Assembly: GCA_964426355.1 (NCBI GenBank)
Contig: CAYRRA010000103.1
Span: 1 to 15,505 of the forward strand
Direction of reading: 5' to 3'
Source of the DNA: JAJFTV01 sp964426355
Lineage (GTDB): Bacteria > Chloroflexota > Anaerolineae > Anaerolineales > Anaerolineaceae
Length of the DNA stretch: 15,505 nt
Part shown: one piece after another, positions 13,813-15,505 of the stretch
Numbering within the stretch: position 1 is the stretch's first letter
How the letters are laid out: the number at the start of each line of letters is the position of its first letter
Notes under the pieces: generated by a model
Told to the model about the DNA's origin: nothing
Database searches by the model: none
Seen by the model: only the letters and a program-made list of their open reading frames with translations
Made by a program: the position numbers and the translations under genes

Positions 13813-14455
13813 CGGCTCCGGACGAGGAAAGACCGGCAATACCCAAATTCTGCTGGATGCGTTTCTGGAAGGTTTTAGTTCTGTTGAGGGAAATACGGTT
13901 GAAACCCATATCCTGATGCCGGGCAGGAATATGGATGCTTGCACAGCCGCTTTTGCCAGCGCGGAAAATGTGTTGATGGTGTTCCCCATGTACACCGACA
14001 TGGTTCCTGGCGTTGTGAAGGCGTTGATTGAAACCCTTCAGCCGTACTGCGGACGAGAAGGAAACCCCAGCATCGGGTTCATCATCCACTGCGGTTTTCC
14101 GGAAGGCGTGCAGCTTCGCGCACTGGAAAGGTACCTGGAGAAGCTCAGCCGGCGATTGGGCTGCCGCCACACCGGCACAGTTCTGAAAGGCAACTCGGAA
14201 GGTTTGCGCGAGTCCTCCCCCAAAAGTATCCAGAAGTACATGGAACCATATCGACAACTGGGGCGCTCTTTTGCTCTCAACGGCGTGATGGACCAAACCC
14301 TCATTGCTGACCTGGCGAAGCCGGAACGCATGCCGGGTTTTATGCTCTTCACTTTCCGCCACCTGATGGGGTTGTTCAATACCGGTTGGGATACCACTCT
14401 CAAAAAGAACGGTGTTTTTCAGCGGCGTTTCGACAAGCCTTATGCAGAAGACTGA
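13793..14455 (+). CDS. Flavodoxin-fold NAD(P)H oxidoreductase, second of a pair
   Basis: A 220-residue flavodoxin-like oxidoreductase. The phosphate loop region is MKLTVFNGSGRGKTGNTQ and the second flavin region MVFPMYTDMVPGVVKALIE. Unlike the gene before it, the cysteine cluster is gone: only C49 remains in the corresponding stretch (MDACTAAF). It also carries about 40 extra C-terminal residues ending in a basic and aromatic segment. ATG 13793 lies inside the 3' end of the upstream gene and has GAGGAGG just before it, so translation is coupled. The pair may form a heterodimer, one partner with an iron-sulfur cluster and one without; this is inference. Confidence 0.8.
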   Translation: MKLTVFNGSGRGKTGNTQILLDAFLEGFSSVEGNTVETHILMPGRNMDACTAAFASAENVLMVFPMYTDMVPGVVKALIETLQPYCGREGNPSIGFIIHCGFPEGVQLRALERYLEKLSRRLGCRHTGTVLKGNSEGLRESSPKSIQKYMEPYRQLGRSFALNGVMDQTLIADLAKPERMPGFMLFTFRHLMGLFNTGWDTTLKKNGVFQRRFDKPYAED

Positions 14456-14463
14456 TGCTGTGA

Positions 14464-14472
14464 TGCTATAAT
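14464..14472 (+). promoter_or_regulatory. Extended -10 promoter giving a leaderless transcript
   Basis: TGCTATAAT: a perfect -10 (14467-14472) with the extended TGN. It ends seven bases before the ATG at 14480, so the expected start of transcription falls at or one base before the A of the start codon. The -35 region is weak, which is usual with an extended -10. Confidence 0.6.
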
Positions 14473-14479
14473 CCTGTTC

Positions 14480-15505
14480 ATGGCAGGCGAGCAAAAACCT
14501 ACAGCAAGTGAAAAAGAGGAACACGACCCGCGATTAGATGAAACATCGCTGCGGGTTGGCGACGCCGAGGTGCATATCCAGGCGGTGCTGCCACCGCATA
14601 CGCAGTTGAAAGTGACGCTTGAGACCATCGACGGGGGTGTGAGTGCGCGCGAGACATTCCTGTTAGGCAAGGCTTCTCACTCGTCTGCAAAACCATCTTT
14701 CAACCTGGGCAAAGCTTTGCAATCCACCTGGAAAGGATTGCGCGCTTCCGGCTGGGAAGGTGCGTTGATGGGGCTGGCGCTGCTGCTTTACCTGGTGGTG
14801 CGGCTGATCCAGATAGATGATTACCCGATCTACTTCTTTACCGATGAGGCTGTTCAGACCGTCCAGGCGGCAGATCTGGTGCGCGATGGTTTTTATTCGG
14901 CAGAGCATGAGTTCCTGCCTACCTATTTTTATAACGGCTATCAATACAACCTGAGTACCTCGGTGTACTTGCAGGTGCTGCCTTATATGCTCTTTGGTAA
15001 GTCGGTTGTGCTCACACGGTCTGTGGCTGCCAGCGCCACGCTGCTGGGTGCGCTGGCGGTGGGGTTGATCCTCCGGCGGGTGTTTGCCATGCCTTATGCC
15101 TGGTGCGCCGTGCTGCTTTTCTCGATCACACCCGCCTGGTTTTTACACTCCCGCACGGCTTTTGAAACCGGTCTGAGCGTCACCTTCTATGCCCTTTTCC
15201 TTTATTTTTACCTGGTCTACCGCACATCCAACCCGCGCAGCCTGTATCCAGCCATCCTTGCCGCCGCGCTGACGTTTTACAGCTACAGCCCGGCGCGGAT
15301 GGTGATTGGCGTCACGGCGCTGCTGCTCTTCTTCAGCGATATAAAATACCATTATCGGCAGCGAAAGACGATCCTGGTCGGTTTGGGACTGCTTCTTATT
15401 CTCGCGCTTCCATTTATTCGCTTTTCCATTCAGCATCCCTCCTCTACAGAAGATCATCTGCGCGTGCTCAATTCTTACTGGGTGCAGCCGTTACCCGTCG
15501 CCGAG
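14480..15505 (+). CDS. GT-C/PMT-type membrane glycosyltransferase, N-terminal part (runs off the window)
   Basis: The first 342 residues of a membrane glycosyltransferase of the ArnT/dolichyl-phosphate-mannose protein mannosyltransferase (GT39/GT83) type; the stop lies beyond the window. About 90 cytoplasmic residues come first: a charged start, a beta-like segment (SLRVGDAEVHIQAVLP), and a linker. A membrane segment spans about 95-112, followed by an extracytoplasmic loop with IDDYPIYFFTDEAVQ; D122-E123 match the catalytic acidic pair of the family's first loop. At least six more hydrophobic segments follow. Members use polyprenyl-phosphate sugars and act on the outer face of the membrane. 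No ribosome binding site precedes ATG 14480. The cytoplasmic N-terminal extension is longer than usual for the family. Confidence 0.82.
   Translation, partial: MAGEQKPTASEKEEHDPRLDETSLRVGDAEVHIQAVLPPHTQLKVTLETIDGGVSARETFLLGKASHSSAKPSFNLGKALQSTWKGLRASGWEGALMGLALLLYLVVRLIQIDDYPIYFFTDEAVQTVQAADLVRDGFYSAEHEFLPTYFYNGYQYNLSTSVYLQVLPYMLFGKSVVLTRSVAASATLLGALAVGLILRRVFAMPYAWCAVLLFSITPAWFLHSRTAFETGLSVTFYALFLYFYLVYRTSNPRSLYPAILAAALTFYSYSPARMVIGVTALLLFFSDIKYHYRQRKTILVGLGLLLILALPFIRFSIQHPSSTEDHLRVLNSYWVQPLPVAE

Overview
The window looks like chromosomal DNA from an Anaerolineae-type member of the Chloroflexota. This is an inference from gene style: a lipoprotein with a long Pro/Thr/Glu-rich linker, large many-pass GT-C glycosyltransferases beside a Wzy-like ligase, a MurJ flippase, moderate GC and some non-ATG starts. 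No rRNA, tRNA, CRISPR array or insertion sequence was seen.

Layout. Positions 1-293 hold two hairpins, one terminator-like, and a promoter. Then come a lipoprotein alpha/beta hydrolase and a class C beta-lactamase-type serine hydrolase (294-3505), probably one operon, closed by a strong terminator. A good promoter at 3641 drives a maleate isomerase-like protein followed 11 bases later by murJ (3737-6018). Convergent to murJ is a peroxiredoxin-like gene (6508-6008, minus strand) whose reading frame contains a UGA exactly where the family has its peroxidatic cysteine. Upstream of it on the same strand is a large membrane glycosyltransferase-like gene (9214-6599). That gene is divergent from an O-antigen ligase/polymerase-like gene (9396-10892), which overlaps the end of a minus-strand saccharopine dehydrogenase-family gene (11964-10837). 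After an intergenic region of about 800 bases come a membrane zinc-ribbon protein, two overlapping flavodoxin-fold reductases (one with a CX2CX2CX7C cluster motif), and a glycosyltransferase that runs off the window end and appears to be leaderless.

Main points of interest. (1) The peroxiredoxin is best read as a selenoprotein: U44-P-F-C47, coding similarity continuous on both sides of the UGA, and a short GC-rich hairpin with a loop G 27 bases after the UGA, as expected for a bacterial SECIS. (2) In the intergenic region, a promoter with a perfect -35 (TTGACA, 18 bases, GATAAT) at 12205-12234 has no credible protein gene behind it. It reads into a run of nested hairpins ending near a short hairpin plus T5, a candidate ncRNA of about 200 nt. 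(3) Two mirror-image extended -10 elements lie between the divergent envelope genes.

Together the genes suggest an envelope-polysaccharide and cell-wall neighbourhood (MurJ, Wzy-like ligase, two GT-C proteins) mixed with redox enzymes (selenoperoxiredoxin, flavoproteins). They do not form one obvious pathway.
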